Below the pieces are notes generated by a model. The model made no database searches. It was not told the DNA's origin and saw only the letters and a program-made list of their open reading frames with translations. A DNA stretch of 64,000 bases from Acidobacteriota bacterium (GTDB lineage: Bacteria > Acidobacteriota > Blastocatellia > Pyrinomonadales > Pyrinomonadaceae): the NCBI GenBank assembly GCA_029781855.1, contig JAKOVX010000128.1, forward strand, positions 16,706 to 80,705, read 5' to 3'. Below, piece after piece: positions 7,449 to 17,100 of this stretch (position 1 is the first letter of the stretch; every line of letters starts with the position of its first letter). A program made the translations under genes and the position numbers.

Positions 7449-9443
7449 TCAGGGCGAAGCGGCCGCGTCGTTTTGACCGTTTAAGATCGTCAACACATCG
7501 GCCAATTCGCTTGTAATACGCATTCGTGGAAGCGAGTTGAGAAAGTCGCGGCCGTAGCCCTTTGTTCGAAGACGCGGGTCGAGAATTGCAATGACGCCTC
7601 GGTCGGAACTGCTGCGGATGAGGCGGCCGATGCCCTGTTTGAGCGAGATGACCGCCTGCGGCACGCTGTAGTCGAAGAACGACCTGCCGCCGTTTTCGTC
7701 GATGAATTTCGCACGCGCCGCGACGATCGGGTCAGTCGGGACAGCGAATGGCAGCTTATCGATAATGACGCACGAGAGCTGCTCTCCCTGAACGTCGACG
7801 CCCTGCCAGAAACTCGCCGTGGCGAAGAGAACAGCGTTCGAGGTGCCGCGAAAACGTTCGAGCAGGCCCGTCTTCGACATACCTCCCTGCACGAAACACG
7901 GATAGCCGATCCGCGACGAAACAAGTTCAAAAAGGGCGTTCATCGACGACGTGCTGGTGCAGAGGACGAACGCTCGTCCCTGGGTTACCTGTAGTAGTTT
8001 GACGATCTCAGCCGCCGCCGCGAAAGTGAAATCCTGCGACCGGGGATCCGGCATCGTCGCCGGAAGATAGACGATCGCCTGATCCTCGTAGTGAAACGAA
8101 GACCTGGCTACTAGTGTGTTGGTCTTTGCCGAGCTGAGGCCGAGCCTGTCGCGGATGAAGTTGAAACTGCCGTTCGTCGAGAGCGTCGCCGATGTCAGAA
8201 TGCAGGTGTCGACCTTTTCAAAGAGCTTGTCTTTCAATAGGTTAGAGACATCCACCGGCGACGCCTGAAGAAAAATGCCGCGTCCGCGTCGCTCAAGCCA
8301 ATAGACGAAATTCTGGTCCGCCTGCTTGACGATAAAGTCGAGGTCGAACCGGCACTGCCGGATCCGCCGCGTCACCGAGTCGGCCTCGGGCAGCTTTTCG
8401 GAGTAAATATCGACGTCCGCTTCGAGCCGGGCTAGCGCTTCGTCAAGGACATGATAAGCCTCACCGAGCGGGGATGGGTGTTGATCACCGTTGCGGCCGC
8501 GGGCAGCGAATGCGTCAGGTAGAAGCGGAAAACGACCCTCGTTTCCGCGTGCCTGTGTGAACCGTGCCCAAAATTGCTCGGCAAGCCCAAGTATCTTGGC
8601 GGCGAGTTTGGTCAGGCCGGCAACGGCGATGGCGTCCGAGATCGGAAGGTCCGATGAGTCCTTGGCAAGCTCGTCGATCTGAAAATTCGAGATCTGGAAG
8701 CCAAAATAGTCGGCGGCGATGTCCTCGATCAGATGGGCCTCGTCGAAGATGACCGCACCGTAATCGGGGATGACCTTGCCAAACTGGTTTCCGCGAACGT
8801 TGAGGTCGGCAAAAAACAGGTGATGATTGACGATCACGATATCCGCCGCTTCAGCACGTGCACGCATCCGGGTAATGAAACACGGCTCGAAATCCGGGCA
8901 TTTTTGGCCGATGCAGGTTTCGCCTTTTGCGTTGATCCGGCTCCAGAACGACAGGTTCTCCGGTAAATAGGTCAATTCGGCACGGTCGCCGGTCGCAGTC
9001 TCGCGTGACCAGTCGCGGACTTCGTTGAAATAATCTACCTGGTCCAGGCCGTCGAGGATCGGTTGGTTATCGGACTTGTTAATTCGGTAAATGCACGCGT
9101 AATTCGAGCGACCCTTCATGTAGGAGGCCGAAAATTTCGTTGGCAGTGCCTTTTGAAGGAATGGAATGTCTTTTTCCATCAACTGTTCCTGCAGATTCTT
9201 GGTGCCGGTCGAGATGATGATGCGTTTCTTGAGTTTGATGGAGGCAGCGATTGCCGGTATCAGGTATGCCAGCGTTTTGCCCGTACCGGTTCCGGCCTCG
9301 ACGATCAGATGTTTCTTCGCCTCCAGAGCGACGGCAACCTCGTTCGCCATTCGCACTTGTCCCTCGCGGTACTCGTAGTTCGGATGGAGTTTCGCGATCA
9401 GGCCTTCAGGGCCAAATACTGGGTCGACGTTGTTTTCGGACAT
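7449..9443 (-). CDS. DinG/XPD-type ATP-dependent DNA helicase
   Basis: Superfamily 2 helicase of the Rad3/XPD/DinG group, a 5'-3' DNA (or R-loop) unwinding enzyme in repair. Walker A AGTGTGKT is at residues 50-57. The Fe-S cluster cysteines lie between motifs Ia and II: one in NYACIYR and three in CIGQKCPDFEPC. The DEAH box is in VIFDEAHLIED, and motif VI is QGIGRLIRSSSDRG near the C-terminus. The 664 residues and single helicase core suggest a bacterial YoaA/DinG-like protein without a nuclease domain. It heads a - strand pair with the MscS gene, but the 76-base gap gives no proof of an operon. Confidence 0.92.
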   Translation of the reverse strand: MSENNVDPVFGPEGLIAKLHPNYEYREGQVRMANEVAVALEAKKHLIVEAGTGTGKTLAYLIPAIAASIKLKKRIIISTGTKNLQEQLMEKDIPFLQKALPTKFSASYMKGRSNYACIYRINKSDNQPILDGLDQVDYFNEVRDWSRETATGDRAELTYLPENLSFWSRINAKGETCIGQKCPDFEPCFITRMRARAEAADIVIVNHHLFFADLNVRGNQFGKVIPDYGAVIFDEAHLIEDIAADYFGFQISNFQIDELAKDSSDLPISDAIAVAGLTKLAAKILGLAEQFWARFTQARGNEGRFPLLPDAFAARGRNGDQHPSPLGEAYHVLDEALARLEADVDIYSEKLPEADSVTRRIRQCRFDLDFIVKQADQNFVYWLERRGRGIFLQASPVDVSNLLKDKLFEKVDTCILTSATLSTNGSFNFIRDRLGLSSAKTNTLVARSSFHYEDQAIVYLPATMPDPRSQDFTFAAAAEIVKLLQVTQGRAFVLCTSTSSMNALFELVSSRIGYPCFVQGGMSKTGLLERFRGTSNAVLFATASFWQGVDVQGEQLSCVIIDKLPFAVPTDPIVAARAKFIDENGGRSFFDYSVPQAVISLKQGIGRLIRSSSDRGVIAILDPRLRTKGYGRDFLNSLPRMRITSELADVLTILNGQNDAAASP

Positions 9444-9666
9444 TTTGCTTGCCGGTCAAAAAGGCTAAATTGATTGACTTTTGTCTACCAAATGATTGAA
9501 ACTCTAGTCTACCAAGACGCAATGGAATGCAAAATGCCGGATGCTGCCCAAACCATTCCAGATACATTTTCGGTACTATCCGAGTCTAGCGGTTTCGCGT
9601 CAGGATTTCGAAATCGAAGTTTAGTTTCTCGGTAAACCACCCAACTATAACGGAGCCAATCAATAA

Positions 9667-12600
9667 ATGTACAAAAATCGCCTCCCTGAGTCGAAGATCA
9701 GGATCTTGCTTTACCTGACCGTCCTCGCGATGGTAACGAGCCTCGTAATGATACCTTTGGCGTTCCAAACGGAAGCGGCTAAAGGGTTGATCGTCAGAAC
9801 CGAAAGCCACTCCGCGGAAATTCCAAACTACGACATTCGGACCGATAAATCGGCGTTCGAGAAACTCGCAGCGTTTCGCGAAACGGCCGGCAAAAGTGCG
9901 GTCGAGGTTGCCGACATTCGCGATGAATTTGTCCGCGGCGAAGCGTCGCTCCGGACGAGCGTGCCGACTCTGAAGGTTGATTACAACACCGATATCCGTA
10001 CGCCCGAGGTCATTGGCCCGGATGTTTTGAAAGGCCGGGCGTTTCTGACGATTCCGTCGACGGCGAAACGATCGGATGTTCTTTTGAACTTTTTGAAGCA
10101 GAATGCGGATCTCGTTGGCGTCAACCCTTCACAGGCTGACGGCCTGAAAGTTTTCGCGGATTACACAAATCCCGACGGAAACCTGAGCTTTGTCGAACTC
10201 GATCAGGAGATCAACGGGATTCCGGTCTTCCGCGGAGAGGTTAAGGCCGGATTTACCAAGCGCGGTGAAATGATCCGCGTCATCAATAACCTTGCGCCGG
10301 GGCTCGATACTAGTGCGTTATCGACGGATTTTGCTGACCCCACTGATGCTGTCCGTGCGGCGGCGAAGTACATAAATACCGATGTCTCGAAATTGACGCT
10401 GGCACGAAACGCACAAGAATCGACGGACCTCAAAGCGGTTTTCGGGACCGGTGATTCGGCAACCACTGCCGAGAAAATGTACTTCCCGACCGAACCCGGC
10501 GTGGCCGTTCCGGCGTGGCGGGTGCTGATATGGCAGCCGGTGAATGCCTACTACGTGATCGTCGATGCCGCCACAGGCACCATGCTCTGGCGAAAGGACA
10601 TCACCGAGGACCAAACGCAGTCAGTGACCTACAGCGTTTACGCCAATCCGAACGCGATGATCAACGTCGCCGACAGCCCGAGCCCGTTCTCGCCCGGCCC
10701 GACGTCACCGAACGGACAGCAGGGCGTCCCGATCGCACGATCATTGATCACCCGGATCGGTAATGAGCCTCCTTACACATTCAATAACCTTGGCTGGGTT
10801 ACCGATGGAATTACCGTAACCGACGGGAACGCGGTGCAGGCAGGACTCGACCGGGACGGCACTGACGGTGTCGACACAAACAGTGAAGCATCGAACGCCT
10901 CACGCAATTTCACTTTCGACTACAACCCTTTCATTCCGGCGAACGGAACCGGCGACGCTCCGCTGCCCGTAACGCAGACATATCCCGGCAGCGTTTATCA
11001 GCAGGGGACCGTGACGCAGCTTTTCTACATTTGCAACTGGTACCACGACGAGCTTTACCGCCTCGGGTTTACCGAAGCCGCCCGCAATTTTCAAAATGAT
11101 AATTTTGGACGCGGCGGCGTTGCAGGCGACCGCGTGCGTGGAGAGGGTCAGGATTCATCAGGCACCAACAATGCAAACTTCTCGACTCCGGCTGACGGCG
11201 GACGCGGACGTATGCAGATGTACATATGGACCGGGCCGACGCCGGACATCGACGGTAATCTAGATGCCGAGGTCGTGATCCATGAACATACACACGGACT
11301 CTCGAACCGTCTCCACGGCAACGGCAGCGGCCTTTCGCTGAATATGTCGCGAGGAATGGGCGAAGGCTGGTCCGATTTTTATGCCCAGTCGCTGCTGAGC
11401 GAGCCGAGCGATCCGATCAACGGAATTTACGCGATGGGCGGGTACGATACGTATCTCGGCACCGGCGGATTTATTAACAATTACTATTATGGGATCCGCC
11501 GTTTCCCGAAAGCGGTCAAAGCGTTCACGGGCGGTCCGAATAACCGGCCGCACAACCCGTTGACCTTCGCCGACGCAGACGCGACCCAATTCAACATCAG
11601 CGACGGAGCATATTCTCCCGGGCCGTTCGGGCTATCGAGCAATCCGGATCAGGTCCATAACCTCGGCGAGATCTGGAGCAGCGCGCTTTGGGAAGTTAGG
11701 GCGAAAATGATCACGCGGCTTGGATGGGAAACCGGAAACCGCAAGGTCCTGCAGATCGTCACCGACGGGATGAAGTTGGCTCCGCTCGGACCAACATTCC
11801 TGAGCGAACGCGATGCGATATTGGCAGCGGCCGCGGCGAACTCACTGGCACCGGATGCGGCGACTGACGTCGCGGATGTTTGGGCGGGGTTTGCGATCCG
11901 CGGAATGGGCTTTAGCTCATCGATCCAAAATAACGGCACGGGAGCCGGCGACACCCGCGTGACCGAGGCTTTCGACCTGCCAAATCTGTATCAGTCGCCA
12001 ACATTGACGATCGACGATTCCGCAGGCAACAACAACGGTTCGGCGGATCCGGGCGAGGTGTTGACGCTGAATATCCCGCTGTCGAATTCAACCGGAAACA
12101 CCGCAACCGGCGTGACCCTGCAGATCGTAGGCGGCGGTTCGGCCAATTACGGAACGATCAATAGCGGTTCGACCGTGTCTCAGGGCGTTAGTTACACCGT
12201 GCCGGGAGGTGCTCAATGCGGAAGCGTGATCACCCTGACGCTGAATGTAAATAGCAGTCTCGGCGCCACGAGTTATACCCGAACGATAGTTGTCGGCCAG
12301 CCCACGGTTACGTTCACCGAGAATTTTGACGGTGTTTCGGCACCTGCTATACCGGTGGGATGGACTGCGGCCCCTGTTTCAGGCGGAACGAACTTTGTTA
12401 CCACAACGACAACACCGGATGCCGGGGCGAACGCGATATTTGCACTCGATCCGACGTCGGTCGGCGGCGGAACAGATCTTACTTCACCATCAATACCGAT
12501 CACTGCCTCGGCAGCTACCGTGTCATTCAGGCAGAAATATGACACCGAAGGCGGCTGGGACGGCGGGGCCCTGGAGATCAGCATTGGCGGCGGGGCCTCT

Positions 12601-13725
12601 CAGGACATTCTGGCTGCAGGTGGCGTGTTCGTGCAGAACGGCTATAACGGAACGCTTGGAAACGGAACCAATAACCCACTGGCCAACCGCCAGGCGTGGA
12701 ACGGTGTTTCGGGCGGCTACATAACAACGATCGTCAGGCTGCCCGCGGCCGCCGCCGGCCAGAACGTTCAGCTGAAATGGCGATTCGGGGCCGACGACAA
12801 CACTGCCGGGACGGGCTGGTGGATCGACACGATCGAAGTCTCAGGCACTTACAGTTGCGCTATCGTCGACAATTTTAGGAAGGTACCATTCGACTTCGAC
12901 GGTGACGGCAAGACGGACCTGTCGGTCTTCCGGCCGAACGGGGCGACGGGGTCTGAGTGGTGGTATTTGAAGTCGTCGAACGGTGGGAATTTTGCGACGC
13001 AGTTCGGTACGGCGACTGACAAGTTGGTGGCGGCCGATTATACGGGTGACGGCAAGGCTGATATCGCGTTCTGGCGGCCTTCGACCGGTGAGTGGTTCGT
13101 GCTGAGGAGTGAGGACAGTACGTTCTACGCATTCCCGTTCGGCGCGACCGGAGACGTTCCGGCACCTGCGGATTTTGACGGTGACGGCAAAGCGGATGCT
13201 GCTGTTTTCCGGCCTTCGACTTCGACGTGGTACATCCAGAACTCGGGCGGTGGGACGACGATACAGGCGTTCGGGGCGGCGGGCGATCAGCCGGTGGCTG
13301 CCGACTACGACGGTGACGGCAAGGCCGACATTGCGATCTTCCGCCCGAACGGAACGACAGGCTCCGAGTGGTGGATCCTGAGGAGCACCGCAGGCCTGAT
13401 CGCGATGCAGTTCGGGGCACCGACCGACAAGACCGTGGTCGGCGACTACACCGGCGACGGCAAGGCGGACGTGGCGTTCTGGCGGCCTTCGACCGGGCAG
13501 TGGTATATCCTGAGGAGCGAGGACTCTTCGTTCTACGCGTTTCCGTTCGGATCGGTTGGCGACATTCCTGTTCCCGGAGACTACGACGGCGACGGCAAGA
13601 CTGACGCCGCCGTATTCCGTCCGTCAAGCTCGACCTGGTTCGCCCAAGGCTCGACGGCAGGAACGATCATCCAGCAATTCGGCACGACCGGCGATGTGCC
13701 GGTGCCGAATGCTTACGTTCGTTAA
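9667..13725 (+). CDS. M36 (fungalysin) metalloprotease with C-terminal six-repeat propeller, copy 1
   Basis: Exported zinc endopeptidase of 1352 residues. A signal segment (about 14-38) is followed by a FTP/PepSY-like propeptide (about 60-310) and the M36 catalytic domain. The zinc site HEHTH is at 539-543, and the downstream ligand is E566 in GMGEGWSDF. A jelly-roll-like region follows (about 780-1070), with DDSAGNNNG and a later ENFDGVSAPAIPVGW block like those of choice-of-anchor or CARDB modules. Six FG-GAP/VCBS-like repeats fill 1075-1352. GGAG at about 9651 serves the ATG at 9667. The next gene is a paralogue in the same order of domains. A secreted, calcium-stabilised scavenging protease is the likely role; family and export are firm, the substrate is not. 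Confidence 0.94.
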   Translation: MYKNRLPESKIRILLYLTVLAMVTSLVMIPLAFQTEAAKGLIVRTESHSAEIPNYDIRTDKSAFEKLAAFRETAGKSAVEVADIRDEFVRGEASLRTSVPTLKVDYNTDIRTPEVIGPDVLKGRAFLTIPSTAKRSDVLLNFLKQNADLVGVNPSQADGLKVFADYTNPDGNLSFVELDQEINGIPVFRGEVKAGFTKRGEMIRVINNLAPGLDTSALSTDFADPTDAVRAAAKYINTDVSKLTLARNAQESTDLKAVFGTGDSATTAEKMYFPTEPGVAVPAWRVLIWQPVNAYYVIVDAATGTMLWRKDITEDQTQSVTYSVYANPNAMINVADSPSPFSPGPTSPNGQQGVPIARSLITRIGNEPPYTFNNLGWVTDGITVTDGNAVQAGLDRDGTDGVDTNSEASNASRNFTFDYNPFIPANGTGDAPLPVTQTYPGSVYQQGTVTQLFYICNWYHDELYRLGFTEAARNFQNDNFGRGGVAGDRVRGEGQDSSGTNNANFSTPADGGRGRMQMYIWTGPTPDIDGNLDAEVVIHEHTHGLSNRLHGNGSGLSLNMSRGMGEGWSDFYAQSLLSEPSDPINGIYAMGGYDTYLGTGGFINNYYYGIRRFPKAVKAFTGGPNNRPHNPLTFADADATQFNISDGAYSPGPFGLSSNPDQVHNLGEIWSSALWEVRAKMITRLGWETGNRKVLQIVTDGMKLAPLGPTFLSERDAILAAAAANSLAPDAATDVADVWAGFAIRGMGFSSSIQNNGTGAGDTRVTEAFDLPNLYQSPTLTIDDSAGNNNGSADPGEVLTLNIPLSNSTGNTATGVTLQIVGGGSANYGTINSGSTVSQGVSYTVPGGAQCGSVITLTLNVNSSLGATSYTRTIVVGQPTVTFTENFDGVSAPAIPVGWTAAPVSGGTNFVTTTTTPDAGANAIFALDPTSVGGGTDLTSPSIPITASAATVSFRQKYDTEGGWDGGALEISIGGGASQDILAAGGVFVQNGYNGTLGNGTNNPLANRQAWNGVSGGYITTIVRLPAAAAGQNVQLKWRFGADDNTAGTGWWIDTIEVSGTYSCAIVDNFRKVPFDFDGDGKTDLSVFRPNGATGSEWWYLKSSNGGNFATQFGTATDKLVAADYTGDGKADIAFWRPSTGEWFVLRSEDSTFYAFPFGATGDVPAPADFDGDGKADAAVFRPSTSTWYIQNSGGGTTIQAFGAAGDQPVAADYDGDGKADIAIFRPNGTTGSEWWILRSTAGLIAMQFGAPTDKTVVGDYTGDGKADVAFWRPSTGQWYILRSEDSSFYAFPFGSVGDIPVPGDYDGDGKTDAAVFRPSSSTWFAQGSTAGTIIQQFGTTGDVPVPNAYVR
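12889..13722 (+). repeat. Six FG-GAP/VCBS-like repeats encoded in M36 copy 1
   Basis: Six units of about 46 codons each start with a D-x-D-G-D-G-K-x-D calcium loop, continue with a FRP or WRP step and a WY/WW strand, and end in an FG...D.PV turn. Units 1 and 4 share GSEWW, units 2 and 5 share RSED and FYAFPFG, and units 3 and 6 share STW. The array is therefore two copies of a three-unit block. Confidence 0.85.
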
Positions 13726-13730
13726 TCAGC

Positions 13731-13758
13731 AGGGCCGGAGGCGTTTGCTTCCGGCCCT
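13731..13758 (+). terminator. Hairpin after M36 copy 1
   Basis: AGGGCCGGA (13731-13739) pairs with TCCGGCCCT (13750-13758), just after the stop codon. A T run is missing, so it may be a weak terminator or an mRNA 3' stabiliser. The same hairpin stands at the same place behind the paralogous gene. Confidence 0.6.
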
Positions 13759-13928
13759 ATGTTCAAAAGTGAATCGGTACGGTTCGCCAACATCGCTCAG
13801 ACTCGCAAACGATGAATTGTGGCGACCGATTTTTCGTACCTGATCCTTCGCTCTTACCAGCGCCATTTTACGCTATCTCGTGTTTGTTCAAGAAAATCAG
13901 TTTTTAGACGTTTGCGGACTTATTTGTC

Positions 13929-13957
13929 TTGTATTTCGGTGGACTTTTGGTTATAGT
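13929..13957 (+). promoter_or_regulatory. Possible sigma-70-type promoter for M36 copy 2
   Basis: TTGTAT (13929-13934), a 17-base spacer and TATAGT (13952-13957) lie in the 389-base gap between the two protease genes. The -10 matches the consensus at five of six bases, the -35 at three. It would give a leader of about 150 bases. The rest of the gap (13759-14114) is AT-rich and shows no gene or recognisable riboswitch to me. Confidence 0.35.
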
Positions 13958-14114
13958 TACCCCTATTCGTGATCCCTTTCATTTCAATTAATCTATAAAT
14001 GGCCGGCAAAAGTCTTGTTTTCAAGGCCAATCTTTAGAGGATTAGGTCCGTCTAGGTTTCTTGAAATGATTCAACCCCGTTCAATTCTTAAAAGGCTTTC
14101 AGGAGGGCTGCTAA

Positions 14115-17100
14115 ATGTTACGACGTTTTAGAGGTGAGACTCGTTGGAGTTTACTCGCAACGATATTCGTTCTAGGGCTGGTTACGGCATTGACAATTTT
14201 GCCGGGCCAGTTCAAATCGGAGGCAGGATCGAAAAAAGGTCTGTTCCCACGAACAGTATCTAATGATCCCGCACTGCCGTATTTTGATATTCGAGAAAAT
14301 CAGACCAAGGCAACCGCCGACACGCTGGCGGAGTTTCGACAGAGACTCGGCAAAACCGGTGCGATGGTCGACGACATCCGCGGAGGGTTTGAACGCGGCG
14401 AAAGTGACCTTCGATCCCGCATCCCGACCCTGAAGGTCGAATACAACGGTGACATCCGGATCCCGGAAGTGATCGGGCCCGACGTCCTTCGAGGCCGAGC
14501 ATTTCTTACTGGTCCGAGCGGGCGAGCTGGCGACAAGCGAGCCGGCATCCTGCTCAATTTCCTGAAAGAAAACACAAATCTGATCGGAGCAACCGATGAC
14601 CAGATAAACGGCCTCAAGGTCGCTGCCGACTACACCAATCCAGACGGCAACCTGTCATTCGTTGAACTCAATCAGGAGATCAATGGAATTCCGGTTTTCC
14701 GCGGCGAAGTTAAGGCTGGATTCACCCGCAACGGCGAAATGATCCGCGTCATCAACAACTTTGCTCCGGGACTCGACTACAGCAGCCTTTCGACCGAATT
14801 TGGTGATCCGGTTCGGGCACTCAAGATCGCTGCAGGCAATATCAATTACCAACTTAAAGATACGGACACGGTGCCGAATGCTGCTGCATCGACTGACCAG
14901 AAGATCAGATTTGGAGCTGGTGGCGACTTTGACCATACGGCGGAAAGAATGTACTTCCCGACAGAGCCGGGTGTTGCGGTAGCAGCCTGGAGAATCCTGA
15001 TCTGGGAGCCTGTCAATGCATACTACGTGATCGTTGATGCAGATACGGGAACCGTCTTGTGGCGCAAGAACATCACGAACGACCAGACCCAGTCTGCGAC
15101 CTACAATGTTTACTCGGCAACTACCAACCTCGGTAAGGCCCTCGACAGCCCGTCGCCGTACAGTCCGGGCCCGACAGACCCGACCGGCAGCCCGCAAGCC
15201 ACTGCTGTGGGCCGCACGAATGTCACTCTCATCGGTAACGAAGGTGCTTTGAGCTTCAACAACCTTGGCTGGATCACCGACGGAACCAACGGAACGGACG
15301 GCTGGACCGACGGTAACGCGGTTCAGGCCGGTCTGGATATCGACGGCACCAACGGTGTCGATGCACCGCAGAACGGCACCGGACGCGTGTTCAATTTCTC
15401 GTACACGCCCAGCTTTGTCACCGGCGGTGCTCCGCCTCCGACCGGCACCGAAGGCGGCGACCCGTTAACGGGTGCTGCTTATCGTTCGGGTATCGTGACC
15501 AACCTGTTCTATCTGAACAACCGGTATCACGACGTTCTCTATCAGGTCGGATTCACCGAAGCCGCACGTAACTTCCAGAACGACAACTTCGGCCGAGGCG
15601 GAGTCGCGGCTGACCGCGTTTCTGCAGAAGCTCAGGATTCGTCGGGTACGAACAACGCTAACTTCGCAACGCCGGCCGACGGCGGCCGCGGACGCATGCA
15701 GATGTATGTGTTCACAAACGGCACCGCCCCGGCTCGCGACGGCTCGCTCGATTCGAACGTTGTCTGGCACGAACATACGCACGGCACGTCGAACCGCCTG
15801 ATCGGCAACGGCAGCGGTCTCGGCACCACGCAGGCCGGTGGTATGGGCGAAGGCTGGTCCGATCTCTACGCGTTCCTTTTGGGCTCGAAAACGACCGATC
15901 CGGTAAATGCCCTTTACTCGACGGGCGGCTATGTGACCTACAAGTGCTGCGGAGCGACCACGTTCACCGGCAACTACTATTACGGCATCCGCCGTTTCCC
16001 GTACGCGCCGAAGTCATTTACCGGCGGACCAGGCAACAAGCCTCATAACCCGTTGACCTTTGCCGATATAGACTCGGCTCAGCTAAATGCCTCGGACGGA
16101 GCTTTCCCCTGCAGCACCCTGATCGGATGCTCAGGCAGCGCGACCGAAGTACACAACGAAGGCGAGATCTGGGCGGTTACCGGAGTGGAGGTTTGGGCTC
16201 GATTCGTCACCCGCCTCGGTCATGATCCAGGCACCCTCAAGACCCTGCAGATCTACACGGACGGCATGAAGCTCTCCCCGCTCAGCCCGACGTTCCTGCA
16301 GGAACGCGATTCGGTTCTCGCAGCGGCTCAGGCCAGTGCGGTTGCTCCGGATGCGGGTGCAGACGTTGCAGACGTTTGGTATGGATTTGCTCAACGCGGT
16401 ATGGGCTTTACAGCTGCCAATCCTTCCGGAAACACAGTTGTCGAGTCGTTCGACCTACCGAACGCGGTTCTTGGCAGTCCGTTTACGGTCAGTGATTCGA
16501 CTGGTAACAACAATGGTGTTCCCGAGCCGGGCGAGCATGTTCTGCTGAATGTTCCGGTCACGAACAATACCGGAAACACGGTCAACAACGTGACGGTGAC
16601 GGTTGACGGTGGAGCTCCGGTCAACTACGGCAGTATCGCGAATGCAGCGACCGTTTCACAGGCTATCCCGTACACGATCTCGGCGGCCGCTCCTTGCGGA
16701 AGCTCGGTTTCGGTTTCGATCGTTGTCAGCAGCGCACTCGGCTCGCAAAACCCGGCACTCCGGACGTTTGTGCTTGGCAGTGCGAATGGCGTCGTCCAGA
16801 ACTTCGACGGCGTGACTGCTCCCGCACTACCTGCCGGTTGGACAACGACCCAGGATAGCGGCACGACCATTACGTGGACAACGACCACGACCGGACCGAA
16901 CTCGGCTCCAAACTCGGCGTTCGCCAACGATCCTTCGACGGTGAATATGTCGTCGCTGGTCAGTCCGGCTGTGCCGATCTCATCGGCGGCAGCACAGCTG
17001 AAGTTCAGGAACAAGTACATTACCGAATCAACCTTTGACGGTATGGTTCTTGAGATCAGCAATCCGGCGGTCAACTCTGGTGCTTTCCAGGACATCATCA

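Noticed and set aside
9483..9520. Short repeat GTCTACCAA occurring twice between the helicase gene and the first protease gene
   Set aside because: Two 9-base copies without symmetry or a promoter next to them; too little to call an operator.
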